13,627 nt of DNA, from NCBI GenBank assembly GCA_030617565.1, contig JAUWVE010000020.1, positions 1 to 13,627 of the forward strand. Direction: 5' to 3'. Shown here piece by piece: positions 13,537 through 13,627 of this stretch (position 1 is the stretch's first letter; each line of letters begins with the position of its first letter). The position numbers and the translations under genes were made by a program. The stretch comes from Gammaproteobacteria bacterium. Lineage in GTDB: Bacteria; Pseudomonadota; Gammaproteobacteria; BMS3Bbin11. Under the pieces are notes generated by a model, which worked only from the letters and a program-made list of their open reading frames with translations, did not search any database and had not been told where the DNA came from.

Positions 13537-13627
13537 ACCCACAAATGATTCAAGACAAGGCACAGTCCGCTGTTAATGGTTGTTCCCTTAATAAGGGCTG
13601 TAACGCAGAATTGAGTCATTTGTGGGT
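13537..13627. repeat. Inverted repeat reaching the window end
   Basis: ACCCACAAATGATTCAA (13537-13553) and TTGAGTCATTTGTGGGT (13611-13627) are complementary at 16 of 17 positions. Between them CCCTTAATAAGGG (13585-13597) forms a second, smaller hairpin. The right arm stops at the last base, so it may continue. It could be the end of a miniature mobile element or part of a larger repeat at which the sequence was cut. Confidence 0.7.

Larger units (their letters stand above)
13234..13627. other. Gene-free, repeat-rich right end
   Basis: No convincing gene lies in these 394 bp. The part next to hemD (13234-13362) is AT-rich and should hold its promoter; TATACT on the - strand at 13306-13311 is the best -10 but has no -35 match. 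The middle (about 13363-13500) looks like a dispersed intergenic repeat. The last 91 bp form an inverted repeat touching the window end. Confidence 0.7.

Noticed and set aside
13360..13548. Small protein gene at the right end
   Set aside because: There is no ATG or ribosome binding site, and the frame coincides with a probable dispersed repeat known to yield spurious frames.

Overview
The window is ordinary chromosomal core DNA of a non-enteric gammaproteobacterium. The evidence is gene content and order: paired M16 peptidases, rsmD, coaD, an Allochromatium-type ferredoxin gene, ggt and mutM. As I recall, the same set lies together in Pseudomonas aeruginosa around PA0357-PA0372. The hemD-hemX-hemY cluster is also typical of this class. 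The sequence does not support a genus call. There is no phage, plasmid, CRISPR, tRNA or rRNA signal.

Layout. Bases 1-3590 hold four + strand genes: an M16 peptidase truncated at its 5' end, a second M16 family gene overlapping it by 11 bp, rsmD and coaD. A 224-bp gap contains a 7-bp-periodic inverted repeat, a possible promoter and a near-palindrome. The ferredoxin gene and ggt follow on the + strand to 5817. A second 7-bp-periodic inverted repeat (5868-5951) lies between the convergent ends of ggt and a large dynamin-like GTPase gene on the - strand (5959-7935). mutM (8128-8946, -) is divergent from a ferredoxin-NAD(P)H reductase-type flavoprotein gene (9042-10073, +). The 3' end of that gene overlaps the 3' end of hemY by 49 bp on opposite strands. 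hemD, hemX and hemY (13233 down to 10025) form one - strand operon. The last 394 bp hold no convincing gene. They contain what looks like a dispersed intergenic repeat and a terminal inverted repeat that reaches the last base.

How the genes fit together. The two M16 proteins look like a catalytic and a non-catalytic subunit of one envelope protease. The first keeps zinc-site residues. The second has lost them but keeps the C-domain Arg/Tyr pair. rsmD (16S rRNA methylation) and coaD (coenzyme A synthesis) are housekeeping genes, and mutM repairs oxidised guanine. ggt encodes a secreted glutathione-degrading enzyme. HemD closes the uroporphyrinogen III ring, and HemX and HemY are inner-membrane partners in haem synthesis; hemC is not next to hemD here.

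The least explained material is the pair of intergenic inverted repeats built from degenerate 7-bp units, the repeat-rich right end, and the dynamin-like GTPase gene inserted in an otherwise conserved neighbourhood. I did not find a convincing undescribed multi-gene system.
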